The position numbers and the translations under genes were made by a program. Below, piece after piece: positions 32,871 through 47,387 of a stretch of 62,747 nt of DNA. The notes under the pieces were generated by a model. That model was not told the DNA's origin, searched no databases, and saw nothing but the letters and a program-made list of their open reading frames with translations. Numbering within the stretch: position 1 is the first letter of the stretch; each line of letters begins with the position of its first letter. This DNA is from Proteromonas lacertae. Its lineage: Eukaryota; Sar; Bigyra; Opalinata; Proteromonadidae. Location of the stretch: contig NGBS01000907.1 in assembly GCA_002245135.1 (NCBI GenBank), positions 1 through 62,747 of the forward strand. Direction: 5' to 3'.

Positions 32871-34498
32871 ATGGAATCTCAACAACCAGTGGAATTATTT
32901 TGCTTTCGTATATTCTGTAAATTAGTAACACCAATAATTGTCAATAAGAAATATATAGCAGTATAAATAATTACTTCAATACACTTTGATCATATAGAAA
33001 TTACATTTGGCATTTAAATTATTGAATTTTCAATGTATATTACTATCTTCAATTGGAAATGATGAAGAAGAGAATATAATATTCAAAAAAGGCAAATCTT
33101 GCTTGTTTTCTTACATAAGACAGAATTTAATAGTATATTGTATCTGCCTTATCAATTTATAAATAGGAAGATATGACTCAAATACCATTATACATTTTAT
33201 TACTCTCAATTAACGAAAAGAAAGAGTGTGTGGTGCTAGGAAGTGTATCAATTGATATAAGTCATTTATTAGTTCAAATTAATGAAAATCACAACAAATA
33301 TATCCATCTAACACCTTATATCTATGATTTAGTTGGAAATAAAATCACCACATTAGATTTTTTTATCAGTTTAAATTGTTTTGGAAATATAATCAATCCA
33401 CATCTAATAAATGAAGAATCTGCTGCTATTGAAAGAGAAAAACTTAAATCATTTGTAAATATAAAAGAATCTTCACTTAAAGAACAATCACAAAATAATG
33501 AAGAAAATGAAAATTCTCTATCATCATCACCTCCATTACATCCAATAATAAACGAAGATGAAAATGATATTTATGGAATAGATGTAAACCCAGAGAATAA
33601 ACCACCTTATACACCTGATCACTTAATAATCAAAGATATTAGCAATAATTTAAACATCAATGAAATACCACAATATAAAATACAATCAACTATTGGCCAA
33701 TCTGAATTATTAGTTCCTCCATCGAATAAAAGAAAGAATGAATTTAAACCAGCTGATATTAGTAATAATAATGAAGATAATTCCTTGTTTGTAGGAAAAT
33801 GTTATTATTTCAGACATGAAGATGAAGAAGAAAAGAAGGAGAATTTGAAGAATAAAAACAAAACAAATAAACCAATAAAAACACAACCTAATATAATTAA
33901 ACAACAGCAAACAGAGAAACTAAAGCCAGAGATGCGTATGAATATAATAAATAATAGTCATAAATTATCAACTCAAGTATTTTCAACACATACCAAACAT
34001 GAAGGAATAAAAGATCCTGTAAATGAATATCCAGATATTGATTTAGACACTGAATTTATGAATTCTAATTATAATACGCCAGTACAACAAAGAGTGGTTA
34101 AAGAAAGCTTTAGAAACAAGAGGAGTGATAGAGATTCAAAAAGAAAGCCATTATATCAACCTAAGACTTATTATAAAGAACCAGATTTAAGAACTCCACC
34201 AGATAAAACACATTTAATATCTGAAAAGAGAAATAAAAATATTATTCAGTCAAATGATCCAAGATTGAGAGATGATAGTAGCAGTTCATTTGGCTCATTA
34301 GAAGCTACAGAGATTAGAAGGTTACAACCACAAAAACCTGTCATAACAAGTAGATTAGTTACAACCACAGATGCTACTCAAACAACACCTCCTAACACAG
34401 AAAAAACAATTAAGCCATATATTCAACCAAAAGATCCAACAAAATCTAGAAAAGAACAACTTTTGTCTGTTTGGAATAGTGGGATGAAGAGAAAATAA
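32871..34498 (+). CDS. C2-like domain protein with disordered tail
   Basis: Predicted about 518 residues with introns 32961-32997 (37 nt) and 33133-33166 (34 nt). The first 170 residues alternate beta strands in a C2-like pattern (LYILLLSINEKKECVVLGSV, SIDISHLL, KITTLDFFISLNCFG), similar in feel to the N terminus of MAP10 and other microtubule or centriole C2 proteins. The rest is Asn/Glu/Pro/Lys-rich with KR clusters and few hydrophobics, likely disordered. No catalytic motif. A cytoskeletal or ciliary role is a weak inference. Confidence 0.55.
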
Positions 34499-34645
34499 TT
34501 TATATTCTGTAGAATTTAAAAGCACATTTGTTTCTTCGTGTATTGGGTTATATAATGCTCTATTGATCCCATCTAACTGTGTGAGAGATAAATTAAAAAA
34601 ATTTCGGTTATTCCAAAATTACATTCTTTTATTCTGTTATATGTC

Positions 34646-37600
34646 ATGCTAATAGCAAAATTATTTTTTATTTATTTTATTGTGTCTTGTATATTAGTAC
34701 CCAAAGTTTTAACCATTAATATTCCAATTTTGGTGCTAACGCTAAACAAATTAAGTGATGTTACAGTTATTAATGATGTTTTTGCATATAACTCTTCGTC
34801 ATTATTCAATTATAATATAATTACTAGTTCATTCAACAGTTCGTGTATAATAAGTGATGATGTACTTCAGAGTGATCTTCAGACAGTTATAGTGTATGAC
34901 AGAAATAGATGCATGGACAAGTTTATCAAAGATTACAGTCATTTGACCTTTGTATACCCTCACAGCTATATACCGAAAGAAAAAGGTACTTGTCCAAAGA
35001 ATTTGTTGACTGGAGTGTCAGTATATGAAAAAGCATATTTTTCTATGATGAATATTGATGGTGACTTTGTCGTTGTTGAGTATATAGACAAATACGAATC
35101 AGAAGTATTTTATAAGACATATCTTCATTATAAACCATACCAATTCAAGTCTTTACGTTATAGAGGTACTTATTTCTTTGACCAGTATAGTTCAGCAGAT
35201 GAATTAGTTAAAGTGATAGTCAGAGATATACTTAAGATAAATGTGATTTATCTATTTATAGATCAAGAAGATACAATCAAATTTGTGGATCTAGCAAAGT
35301 CAAAACTGTCATTTACAAAATTAATTTCAATTGGTATAGGAATTAAGAATGCACCAGTAAATGTGAAGAATTTTTACTTCCTCAGCAATAAAAAAACAGT
35401 CATTGAAAGTGAAACCGATAGCTTGCTAAAAGCACAGTTAATTAAGTGGAAAAGTATAGTGGAAGATTCATTCAGTTATAATTCACAGTTAATACTGTCC
35501 AAAATGGCAGGTGCAGTAATAGGCAATGTTACAGAGAATGATGATGATGAAAATGATGATGATAGATATGAAATAACCAACATGTTCACAACACGTTGTA
35601 CCATATATTTATTAAGAAAAATAAGTGATGATAAAATAGAAGTAATTCACACTTACTTGCCAAATGCTCCTGAGTTATTCACTATTGCCTATTCACCTCC
35701 TGCTAATTTGAGTAATTTACATATTGATAAAGATAATACTGATAATCTTATTGGTAATATAATAATTGAACAAGATAAAGATAATGATTATGAAGTAGAT
35801 GATAATTACTTTGATATATATGAAACTGATTTAACAATATGCAATTCATATTATCAAGAAGGAGCTACAATTGTTATTGCGTTATATGTTTTTGAAGAAG
35901 TATTTAAAAATGATACATCGATATTTAATGCAATTAGTTATTATAATTCAATAGTATATATATTGTTTATTTATTATATATATATAGACAACTGATAATG
36001 ATTTCATTGAATTATTTACTTACACATTCACTACTTACGAGAATCTACTAACAGTGATAAAATCCAATTTTATTCGTACAATCTTCATTGGAGCAAGTGA
36101 TATAGAATGGGATGATTTATTACCTCAAGCATCGAAGAGAAATCAGTTTATTTATTCACTTTTACCACATATGTCACATATCTGTTTAGAAGATGAAAAT
36201 GTTTTGTATTTATATCCAAATATAGAGATTCAAATACATGCATTGACAGAATATATACATGTATTACCTAATAGATATGGAAATGTTATTTATTTCCTTG
36301 TTGAAAAGTATTTATATATATAATAATAATAATATTTATTTATTTATTTATTTAATTAGTGATATTAATACAATCAAATCAATTATTAATGAATCATATC
36401 TTGACAGATTTTATACCTTTATATATCAAGAAGTTATCACATGTTCAGATATCAGGATGATATTAAATATAATATCTAAAAGAAAAGAAGATGAGGAAGA
36501 TTATTCTATATTCATTTATTTATCACAAGAATGTAGAAAATTCTTCTTTGAGGAATATAGACAAGTAAGAAATGGGAAGAAGTTTAAGAAAAATCCATCA
36601 GTGTTATTGCCATTTGGAATATACTTCAAAGAACAAATTGAATATTATCAAATTGATGTATTTATATATTTATATTTAATTATTATTATTTAATAGTATA
36701 ATGAAACAGCTATTATTGGTCCATTTATTGATTTTAATATTAAGGATATTTATAATGAACTATTTCCACTGTATAATAAAACTGTAAATAAGAATAAAAA
36801 TGATTTTTTGGCATCTTTAGCTGTTTATTATTGGAGGAATGCTGCTATGAAGTGTAATTCAAATTTATATTCTATCTATAAACAGTATTTATAATAAATT
36901 GTGTTAATTATCACTTAATAGATGCTTTTCTTCGATTGAAGTGAATGAATATATTCTTACAATTTACCATACACAAGTCGTACATCGTTTATCAATAGAT
37001 TTTGTATATTTAATTTATTTATAAAATTTATAGCCGTTTTCATCTTATTATGCAACGACTCTATTTCCAGTAATTCCAAAATGGAATAGAACATTGACAG
37101 ACAAATGTGAAGTGTCTTATCCAGAGCCAAAAACAATGTGTTATATATTTCAACTATTTGGAAGTGAAGTACCTGATGTAATTGTATATAAATTCTTTAA
37201 TTCAATAAATTATGGGTACATACCAAATTATGAGTATTTACCAATGCTTAATACATATGGATATAATTGTGAATGGAGTAATATCACATGTTACATTGAA
37301 TCGGTAAATGACTGTATTAATGTCAGAAATGGTGATTATTTAGTAGGTGCAATAACAGATGAAGGAATACAATCATTATACGAAAAAATCCCCAAAATAT
37401 ACAATTTAAAGATATATACAACCTATCCATTATCAATTCATTTTTGTTACAATAATTTGATTAATATTGGATTGACATTAGATCAGATCGTGACTGGATT
37501 AATTAGAATGGTTAATAATAATGATGATAAGTTATGTATAGTTGGTATAAACGATTTATTTACAAATAATTTGATTTTAATGATTGAAGAATTACCTATA

Positions 37601-37995
37601 CAATTTGTAGTTAGAAATATACCAATTATTATAATAGATGATAATATCAGTGAAAGTAATCTTCAAAATGCAGTAAATAGAATCGTAAATGAATGTTCTG
37701 ATTCTAATGTAAAGATATTTTCCACTATAATTGATCCTTTAATGGATAAAGTTTTATTTACTAGTGTAAAACTAGATAGTAGCATAATTCACTTAAGAAC
37801 TATAATACCAATTGTAAGAAACGAATCAAAATCAGCAGTTGGCGTACAAAATTACAATTATTATGTATTTCCACTTTACAGTATTTTGAATAATAATTTA
37901 GCAGGTGTTATGATGGATGCTGTAGAATACTCAGATCCAAAAATTTTCGAAATAGTACCTAGAAATATTGTAATGGATATCTTTACACAATTGTA

Positions 37996-38033
<38 letters not shown>

Positions 38034-41000
38034 TATAGAACTTTATTCTTCAATCTAATTACTGATTCAGAATTAGATGAGATATATTATCACTTAAAAC
38101 CAAATAATTACTTGTCTAATAGTTTATTTGTTTGCAGTTATAAAACTAATGATAGTAATAATGAAAAATATACTGCTGATGGTTTATATTTAACAGCAAT
38201 GGGAATTAATGGATTTGCATCTGTTCCAGTTGTATATTATATACTTTTTTTTTATAACTATTATTCTTTATAGAAAACCTCAGAAATTACTGTTTGTAAC
38301 GTTGAACAATATCCAAAATCATCATCAAAGACATTCAATGTTGGTTATATCTATTACAGTTTAGAAAATAAAGAATATGCATCTTATTATGGTTTATATG
38401 CAGCATTAATGGAGTTTAATTCACACTATAACACTTCGTTACCTTTCATTACATTGAAAATGTTAGACTTAAGTGTAACTGAAGATATTGATTCATTTTT
38501 CACTGAATATGAGCCTATTGCCTTATTTGGTTGCACAGATGAAGGATGTTTGAATAATATGCTAAAATATATAAGAAAATATAATATTCCATTGTTTTAT
38601 CCACATAGTACAGTTGGAATGATATGTGAAAAGCAATTGTTCTTTGGTGGAACAGTTTTTCAACAAGAAATTAATGAATTATCATTACAATTAATGACAG
38701 AAATCCAAGAAAGAAATATAATTATAATATATGATAAGAATTCATCCTATGAAAAATATGGTTTAGATTATTTATATAAAGTCATAGAAATGGATAATTT
38801 AGAGTTATTAGATGTTATTAGTTTAATAGGAAATGAAACTGAAGAAGAATTAATGTCATATATTGAAAGAATCTTAAATCATAATATCAATCAAATGTTA
38901 TTCTATGATATGTGTGGAACATCATCTACTCATATTAAATTTTTACAATTGTATTATAAATATGTGTTAGTTAATAATGTTACACCTAAACATCCATTTT
39001 ATACAATATTAAGTTTATCAAAATCTTATGTTTCATTGTATTTAGATAAAGAGATGTTTCCATTTTTAACACTTTATTCTCCCTATTCTGATGATATATA
39101 TAATGAAAATATTTTAATATTTATAAGATATATGAGATTGTTAACTGGTAGTACTGATTATAATACTCAATCTGCTTCAATTACATATTCATTCGCCAAT
39201 ATGATATTTCAATCATTATTTAATCGCACAATAATACAAGTAAATGATAAAAACAATTACCAAATACCGAAGAATTGGTATTATCGATTAGTTGATAAGA
39301 ATTACCTTTCACCACATGGAGTTATTAAAATAAATAAAAATCATTACATCACTCAAAATATTAGATTATTAGTTTATAATGAAGAATTATGTAAATTTAT
39401 CACAATTTTTAATCGGATTACACCAATTAAACCAGATCCATTTCCATATTATATTACAGGAAAGATAATAGAATGTAATGCTAATATTTTACAACAACAA
39501 AATAATGGTAATAATATTAAACAGAAAGATCCATTAATTGTTGGATTTATTCATCCAATATCTGGTTTATATAGTAAGCATTTATATTATGTTCATTATA
39601 TATTCAAAAATACATTTGATAGAATCAATGAAGATGGTGGAATATTAGGAAGGACTTTAGTTTTATATTATGGAGATACAACTGATGATATGAATAAAAT
39701 GAATAGCACTGTGGTGAAGTTAATAGAAAAGTACAAAATTAGTGTTTTATTTGGTGGTTATCCTTCAATAGAAGGTAGAATGATTATTGAAAGTACTTGT
39801 GAAAAATATGATATTTATTTTTGGTATTTTTATAATGTAATTGGCACAGAATGTACTTCAAATACTGTCTATCTTGGTTCTTCATTTTTTTACAATTTAA
39901 AGACAGTATTATATTATTTAAAAGCTAGAAAGATTAATAGATTGATCATTTTCAATAATGATATAAATGTAGAATATTTTTTGAATAAAAATATGTTAGA
40001 TTATCTTATCAATCAATACAATATCCAGATAACTATTAAAACATTATCCACTTCATCGTTATTCATTTCTTTAATAATAAATATGTCAAAAGAAGAAAAA
40101 GAATCAGCTATCTTATTTCATCTGCCATTAACATCTGAAACAATTGAACCACCAGAAGTGTATTACAGAGCAATATCAATGTATAGTAAATTAGTGAAAT
40201 TTCCAATTGTTTTTTCATTGGATATCACAAGATTGAATTTGACACAAATTGATATTAAAAATCATTATATTGTTGAACCTTATCATCCAAAATATGGTTT
40301 ACCAATAAATGACACATTTGATTTGACATTAATGCAATATATTAATCCTTCAATTTATACATCCATCGCATATGCTTCATTATATTATTATAAAAATGTT
40401 ATAACATCAACAAATTCATTTGATCCACATGTTATATATCATTCATTATCAGCTGGTAAAATGGAAACATTAGAAGGATATACATCAATCTCATTATCAC
40501 ATCATATGTATAGACATTTAAGAATAGCTGAAGTATATTGGAATGAGAAAGTTATAAAAATGAGAATTGTATATGAAACAAAGACTTTAGTCGATTCATT
40601 TATCAGTGATTATTATAATGATGATAGTAAATATGGTAAGACATGTAATTGGGAGAGAATATATTATGATAATAATAACATCAATCAAGTATATATTTAT
40701 GGAGATAATGTAGTTGTTGATTATTATTATATTATCTATATTATTGATGATGTAAAGGATGATGAAACATTTCAACAAATATTGGAAAGTCATTTGGTGA
40801 ATAAAGCGTATAGTGGACATGAATTGGTTAATAAGAGAATGGTCTATTCAATTTTTATTAAATATAAAGAGAATAATGATGAAATTATTAACAAAATAAC
40901 TGAATATGCCAAAAATGAACATACTTTAGTTTTTTATGGTTGTATTACGAAACAATGCTTAAATGAAGTATCGCCAATACTAAATCAATATAATCAATAC

Positions 41001-44000
41001 ATTATAACGTATTATAACAAAGGTAACTTGTGTCATCCAAATATAATCAATCTCTCTCCAACTCCCAACCAATATGTGACAAATATTGTGCCATATTTTA
41101 TGGGTAGAGATTTTTGTTATTTTATATTCATACAGTCAGAAAAGGAAGGTGAAATTGAAAGAATTAAAGAATTTGAGGCATTGATCAAATTGATTGGTTG
41201 TTTTTCAAAAATTGTCCAATCATCTTCCATTATATCAAATACTTTAGCAATTGATAATGCAATTGAGAAAAACAATAGAAATCTGATAATATCATTTAAT
41301 TATTATCCTATATTAATAAATTATAGACAATATGATAATGTATCAGTTTTATTCATCGATTTACATTACAATCAAAGTGTTGTAGAAGATACCTCATTTT
41401 TCTATTATTATACCTTCTATTTTGCGTTAATAGATAGTACTCTTGATCCATTCCCTAATGTATTCTCGTTTGTGTTAAATTCAACAGCAACTCATATTAA
41501 TTATGTTAGTTATTTATCAATAACAGCAATTTATGATATTATAGAGAATAATCCAACAATAACAAAATCAAATGATATAATTGACTTGTATTTAAGGAAA
41601 GAAATATTAATCAATTCAAATACATATAGATTTAATAAATTCAACAATTTAGAAACAGCAATGACGTTGCTCAAACCAATATATCCACTGTCTACTAGTC
41701 CATTATATGAAATATCTAAAGTATTTCAAGTAGATATATCAAAACCTTCATCATTTTCATTATATCAAGAAGAATATAGAAATATAAAATGCAATTTCTC
41801 ATCTCCAGCAACAAACTATCAAACTAACATTCCTACTAAATTATATGGTATATTATACTCAACAACAGGAATATATGAAATGTTAGAAAGGCAGGTAATT
41901 GTTGGATTATTTATTTCACTACAAAATGCTATTAAGAATGATGATATTAATAGTGATTACCGATCTGTGTTTGAAGTATATAATACAAAATCAAGTAATG
42001 TTGAAGTAATTAATGGCATATTACATTTCAGTAAGAATGAAGATTTAGTTGCATTGTTTGGAGGAAATACATTAACTACATTTGATCTAATTAGTAAATA
42101 TATATCAATAGTAAAAATACCATTTTTCACTCTTTTGACACAAACTAAAGATACTCCAATTAATAAATATATATTCTATTCAAGATCTGCAAAACAGATG
42201 TACGATCCAATATTTATATATATGAATTCTCATTTTCCTAATCGTATATGTTTATTATTAGGTTATTCTGATGAATTATCATTTGATATTTATAATAGTT
42301 TAAGAAATAATTGTGGTGAAAGTGATATAGTTTTATATAATAGTAAATTGATGAATCCTATGGATGAATGTGTTTGAACAATTAAAGAAATATGATTCTG
42401 CTTCACTGTTTATTAGCTTTAAAGGATTAGATTTGATTAGTTATGTAAAAAAAGCATTTGAGAATGGTTATTTTACATCAAATTATAATCATATATTTTG
42501 GAATTTGAATTTAAACAGTTATCAATTCTTGACTGAAAAAAGAATTTCATATTATTCTCCAGTTTCATTTGATGTTATTGATGGAATGGATGTTTATTAT
42601 AATGGTAATAGTAAGATAACTATGGATGAAGAAACATCATCTTTTGATCAAATATTCTGGCAAAGATTAGGTTTTGATTATTATGTAATGGACAGTTCAT
42701 TTTTAGAATATGCTCAAATGTCATTATGCGTTAAGAATATAGATAAAAATAATAGAGGAGATATTACTCAGATGTGGAAGAAATCAATTGTTACATCTTC
42801 AATTACTGTAAGTTATACAACTTCAAATGTTATGTCACATCCTTATGCTTTACTTTTTACTGATAATCATTTTTCCTTTCCAGCTGTATCAACAGTATTA
42901 AAATTAGAACAAACTCAAGATTCTATCAATAATTATGGATTTAATGAAACGGATGGTTTATATTACACGTTGGATTATAATTCTCCTTCTTTATGGAAAG
43001 TAAATGATGTTTTTATGATTGGCATTATTGTTGAAAGAGGTTATAAAACTTCTAATAAAATTGATTATAATTATTTCTACGGATTTATTGCTGGTGTTGA
43101 TTATATTAACTTTAATGGAGGAATTCAAAGTCATTATGTTAAAATATATTTTGAAACAGTTGAATCGTTTTTAAATTCAAATTTATCGAAATTGAAAATC
43201 AATACTTTCTTTGTAATGACAAATAATGAACATTTCTCTGATATAAAAGGTAAAATTAAAGATTATAATCGTAAAGTAGAAACATCAAATAAAAAGTATT
43301 TGTTTTATATTCCCAAAAACAGTATTGTAGATGGTAATAATTGTAATTTGGAAATTGCGTTTACAGGTCCATCATCCTCTCAACTTGTTTTTTTTATCAG
43401 TGATATTCTTATGCAAAAATATATTTATCATATATCTATAATGTATAATACCCAAAATGAATATTCTAAATCTGTTGCTAGTGAATATGTTAAATCATTA
43501 ACTCCAAGATATGTATTGGATAGTCTAATTGAGTTTAATAGTGAAGATGTTGATTCAATCGGTGATTTAAATAAGTATTTTAGTAATAAAGAAGATTATT
43601 TATCAGCAATTTTAGTAATATTTGGTCAAGTATCATATATTTCAGAATTAGTGATAGAAAAAATATTCACTCAAATTGATAAAAGCAAATATTTTGTTAT
43701 ACAAGATATATATCGGATATTCTATACCAGATTATGCATTACAATATTTAGATTCAACATATCAGATTTCTACATTCTTTCCTGAATATAAAGGATATAA
43801 TGATGAAAGAGTGAGAAATTCAGTTAGAAATTTTGTTAAAGAAATAAAGGAATCATTTGGAAATGATATATATGTGGATGAACCCGTATATTTAAGTTAT
43901 TTGGCAACTAAAGTTTGGGCTAATTTGATACAATCTTCTTATCAAGATAATCAGAATGCTAGTAGTAATTATACTCAAATAATGAATGAAGGAGAAGGTT

Positions 44001-46654
44001 TATTTGATAGATTAAATGAAATACAAATCTTAAGTACAACAGGATTGTTTAAAATGAGAAAAAATCATCAATTGTCACATCTTTTGTTTTTAGGTAAATT
44101 TTATAGTGAAAAGAGTAAATATGAGATAGTGTTTTCATCAACTAACGGTTATTCAACCTATCTTAATAGTTTATATGACAATCCATCTTATATCTGTGAT
44201 TTATCATATGATAGAATAAAGAATAATTTGAATGTTACCTATTCTGTTACAGTTTATAATATTATTATTATATTAGAATATAATATAGATGAAAATATAA
44301 GAGAAATGTTTTATGATTATTATAAAAGTATTGTTTTGACATTAAGATCAATAACAGATGAATATAGTAACAAAGAAAAATATCGAATATTTACCATCTA
44401 TTTTGAGAATATAGAAGACTTGAATAATAAGATTGACAGTGGTATATTATATGGATTTAGTAATAGTAGTAAAAATATAAGTAGTTCATATAATGATATT
44501 CTAGCTGCAATTATGATAAGCGATTTGGTTAATTATCTATCAGTTGAAAAGAAGATTGAATATTTGGAGTTATTGTTCTATATTGGATTATGTTATGAAG
44601 ATGTAAAAAGTCAAGCTAATGTAATTCCCATATCTTTATCTCAAAATCAGATAATGAATATTATTCAATCTTTTATTGAGTATCAAAACATTAAGAATAT
44701 ATTGTTGTTGATAAATAATAACACAGTTTCATTGGATGATATGATTAAAAGAATAGAAAGTATTACAAGTAAGAACGGTGTAACTGTTCATCAAATTATG
44801 TTAGCCAATAGTTGTGAAGAATTGATAAACAAATTAAATGAGTTTTTTATGATAGAGAGATTGTTGTATAATCAGCAACTTGGTGTAATAAATCATTTTA
44901 GATATTATTGTTATAAAGAAATTATTGACTTTTTCAGTAGTGGTTCAATTCCAACTTCAAATATAAAAATATTACATACAGAAATATCAGATTCATTAAT
45001 AAGAAAAAATTCATTAAAATCAGTTGGAAATTACTTCATTTTTCATTCTAATGAAGATTTTAAAACTCACTCTATCAGTGATTTATTCCAACCAAATAGT
45101 TATATACCATTAAATGACTATACAGTTATTGGTTATACATTTGTGAATATGTTTGTAGAAGCTGTTAAAAAAGCTTATAAATATAAAGGAAATGAAATAA
45201 TAGATCCAACAATAGTTAGATATGGATTATATGATGTTGAATTTACGAATGAAATTAGCACTTACAAAATCACTTCATCCAATAGATTTGAATTAGAAAT
45301 GAAAATATGTGAATATTCATCACATTTAACATTTATGCCAATAATTAGTGAATATTTAAAAAGTGAATCAACTGTAAATTATGGTAAAATGCTTAAAAGA
45401 GAAAGTCCATTATTATCGCTAACCATCTCAACTTGTATCATTATTGCAATAGGTGAAATATTGAATATACTGTTTTTATGTTTAATCTATAAAAATCGTA
45501 AATCTACAGTAATTATTCAATCTAGTTTATTCTTTTCAATGTCATTGAATTTTGTTGGTTTTATTAATCATTGTGTTGCAATATTGTATATATTACCAGC
45601 TGATATTAGTGAATTATTCTGTGCTGTTAGAGTAATAATATTCATCTTTGCATTAGATGAATGTTTATATATATTCTTTATAAAAACGTGGAGAATTCAT
45701 GTAGTTGTTAATAATCGAACTTTAAGTAAAACTTCGAACAAAGCAAAGATGATGAAATTCTATTTATTAATAGTGTTACTATTACATATCTTAAGTATAA
45801 TTATCTGGGAAATAATTAGTCCAACTAAATTAGAGAAAGTTGAAGCAGATAATTCTGATTTGTTAATAACAAGTTATTATCCAATATGTGTTCATGATGA
45901 TAACTTTACGTATATATATATAATTATCTTTTATTATATGAATAGAATAGTTCAAACATCAGTAATAATATTCTTTATGTTGTGTTTAGGTTATCTTGCC
46001 TTTAGAACTCGTGATGTAGATGAAGCATTTAGTGATTCAAATGCAATAATAGTTGGTTTAATAATCATTACAATCGCTTTAGTAATCTTAATTCCAGTAT
46101 CTGAGATGTTAGAAATGAAAAATGAATCTGTATTTACTGCCTTTATTCTGAGTTTTACAACAACAGCTGTAACATTTTTAATAACAGGATATCGAATATT
46201 TGAAGCTCATTATGATAGAATAAAGAATGAAGAAAAAAGAGGATTAATCGATTTATTATCAATTGGAACAAATAGAATCTCTCCAACCTCTTCCATTGTT
46301 TTACCAAATAATATTCATAATAATAATAATAATCGACTACTACAAACACCACTACCACCATCTCAACAACAACAACAGCAACATACAATTGGTCAAGATC
46401 AATCTCTGAATTTAGTTGAAAGAATAAATATCAGTAATAACACTACTCCGACACAAGATTTAAGTGAAAATAGACTATTTGATAGTAGTAATAACAATTT
46501 AAAGAATAATAATAGTGAATATTTAGAAAGTGGTAGAAGCCCATTTGAAAGTAATACAACATTAGAATGTAGTTATGTAAGTCGAGGTGTAAGTGGAGTA
46601 AGTGGTTTAACTCATGAAGAATGTGATAGTAGTTTAAATTTAAATAAGAAATAA
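34646..46654 (+). CDS. Giant class C G-protein-coupled receptor with tandem PBP-like modules
   Basis: Predicted about 3,900 residues. A signal peptide (MLIAKLFFIYFIVSCILV) starts a huge extracellular part made of about eight degenerate type 1 periplasmic-binding-like modules. The clearest (about 39510-40600) has VGFIHPISGLYS, INEDGGILGRTLVL, VLFGGYPSIEGR and CTSNTVYLGSSF, the pattern of UrtA/amide-binding proteins. Seven membrane helices follow from about 45410 (TISTCIIIAIGEILNILFL to FTTTAVTFLITGYRIF), then an Asn/Gln/Ser-rich tail. Short introns near 35954, 36309, 36655, 36871, 37003, 37996 and 38230 join in frame. Frame slips near 42365 (G run) and 43712 (AT run) could be errors or could split the locus. 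Class C receptors bind amino acids or similar small ligands and signal through G proteins. Confidence 0.75.
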
Positions 46655-46687
46655 TAATAATGTAAATATATTTAATTGTTAATTGTA

Positions 46688-47263
46688 TTATTTTATTATT
46701 GGTTTAATAGAAATCGTTCTTTTCCTTTTGAACAATATATGCTCCATTGTTTTAACATTTCTGTATTCTTTGGATAGATCTTTCTTTTCCTCTTCTGAAA
46801 TTCCATTTACATTGATTATTCCAATTGTTGAAAATGTTTCTAAGAATGACTTTAATTCTGATTTATCTATATTCTCTTTTACTGTTATTGATAGTTTATT
46901 CAACTTATCAAATACATCTTTGATTTCTATCATTTATCTCATTTCATTTTCATCAAGTACATTTCCTGATAAATCTATCTTTTCCAATTGTAGATTATCT
47001 CTTAATCTTTCTATTAACATTTTCATCAAATAGTATATTCCATCTGAATCTACATTATTATTACTTATATGAATTACTTAAACGAATATATCATTTCCAC
47101 ATAAAACAAGATGTTTAATACTTGGAATCGAAGATAAATGGTTGAACATCATTTCTACACTTTCATATGTAAGTTTATTATCTAGTGTTTTTATTTCTCT
47201 TAATTCATTAAAGCCATCCACTAACTCTGTGTGTAAATCGATAATTGGTTTTATATGCGGCAT
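46688..47263 (-). pseudogene. Leucine-rich-repeat gene remnant
   Basis: A single reading frame of 192 codons from the ATG at 47261-47263 carries LRR pieces (SIKHLVLCGNDI, LEKIDLSGNVLDEN) and a basic end (FKRKRTISIKPIIK). Two in-frame TAA codons interrupt it (after CGNDIFV and after DENEMR), and neither is removed by a plausible GT-AG intron. It lies just downstream of the intact LRR gene on the same strand and is probably a decayed duplicate or its lost 3' part. Confidence 0.55.
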
Positions 47264-47387
47264 AAAATTAATTTTTGAGTGTTATAAAACAGATATGAAG
47301 AAAATAAATCATCAATATTCACTTATAAAAGTGTAATAGAAATAGAAAGTAATGAAAAAAATAATTATTGATTAACAACATCAAAAA

